A stretch of DNA of 6,451 nucleotides from contig DASRGL010000073.1 in NCBI GenBank assembly GCA_035651115.1, forward strand, positions 1 through 6,451, written 5' to 3'. Below, one piece after another: positions 6,380 to 6,451 of the stretch. The position numbers and the translations under genes are program-made. Source of the stretch: DASRGL01 sp035651115. Lineage in GTDB: Bacteria > Armatimonadota > Chthonomonadetes > Chthonomonadales > Chthonomonadaceae. Positions within the stretch are counted from its first letter, which is position 1. Each line of letters begins with the position of its first letter. The notes beneath the pieces were generated by a model. The model saw nothing but the letters and a program-made list of their open reading frames with translations, did not search any database and was not told the origin of the DNA.

Positions 6380-6451
6380 TCAGTAGTACAGGAATTCGTT
6401 CGCGTTCATCAGGACGCGGCAGAGAGACGGAAGCCCCTGCGCTTTGACCAG
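6380..6451 (-). CDS. DUF1553 (PSD1-type) protein, last 23 codons only
   Basis: The frame read from the right edge gives LVKAQGLPSLCRVLMNANEF then LYY and a TGA stop at 6380-6382. The pattern LCRVLxNxNEFLY is the characteristic end of DUF1549/DUF1553 proteins, large secreted proteins that often begin with a haem-binding PSCyt1 domain and are encoded just upstream of DUF1501 genes. The strand, the neighbour and the terminal motif agree. Nothing can be said of the rest of the gene, which lies outside the window. It was found by reading the minus strand directly, being too short to stand out as an open reading frame. Confidence 0.88.
   Translation of the reverse strand: MVKAQGLPSLCRVLMNANEFLYY

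Overview
The window comes from a GC-rich bacterium, most likely Planctomycetota, Verrucomicrobiota, Acidobacteriota or Armatimonadota. The main clue is the right half: the end of a DUF1553 protein followed by a Tat-exported DUF1501 protein, a pair typical of those phyla. The exact phylum cannot be fixed from the sequence alone.

Layout, left to right. Positions 2-919 (+) hold the C-terminal part of a multi-pass membrane protein of the ArnT/PMT (GT39-like) glycosyltransferase type. A convergent intergenic region (920-1137) follows. It carries five copies of an octamer, TTCTGTTT, and a short broken copy of the end of the gene at 3473-4729. Positions 1138-3329 (-) are a compact Type II restriction-modification operon. 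The PD-(D/E)XK endonuclease gene comes first, and the gamma-class N6-adenine methyltransferase gene is joined to it by an ATGA overlap. Positions 3473-6451 (-) are a secreted-protein operon read right to left: DUF1553 (only its last 23 codons lie in the window), DUF1501, then a Tat-exported protein resembling the Gfo/Idh/MocA oxidoreductases. Two strong hairpins of a REP-like type sit between the DUF1553 and DUF1501 genes.

The most notable structure is that the restriction-modification operon lies between two same-orientation copies of a 63-bp sequence (1000-1062 and 3581-3643, 61/63 identical). The right copy is part of the intact oxidoreductase-like gene. The left copy is an orphan fragment, still in frame and followed by a different short C-terminus and a stop codon. 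Both mismatches are silent third-codon changes. This fits a mobile restriction-modification unit that entered the 3' end of a resident gene by recombination or with target duplication. Recombination between the repeats would remove 2,581 bp and leave a slightly shorter open reading frame.

No RNA genes, CRISPR arrays, transposase genes or clear promoters were found. Gene functions for the secreted operon rest on family resemblance read by eye; the biochemical role of DUF1501/DUF1553 proteins is poorly known.
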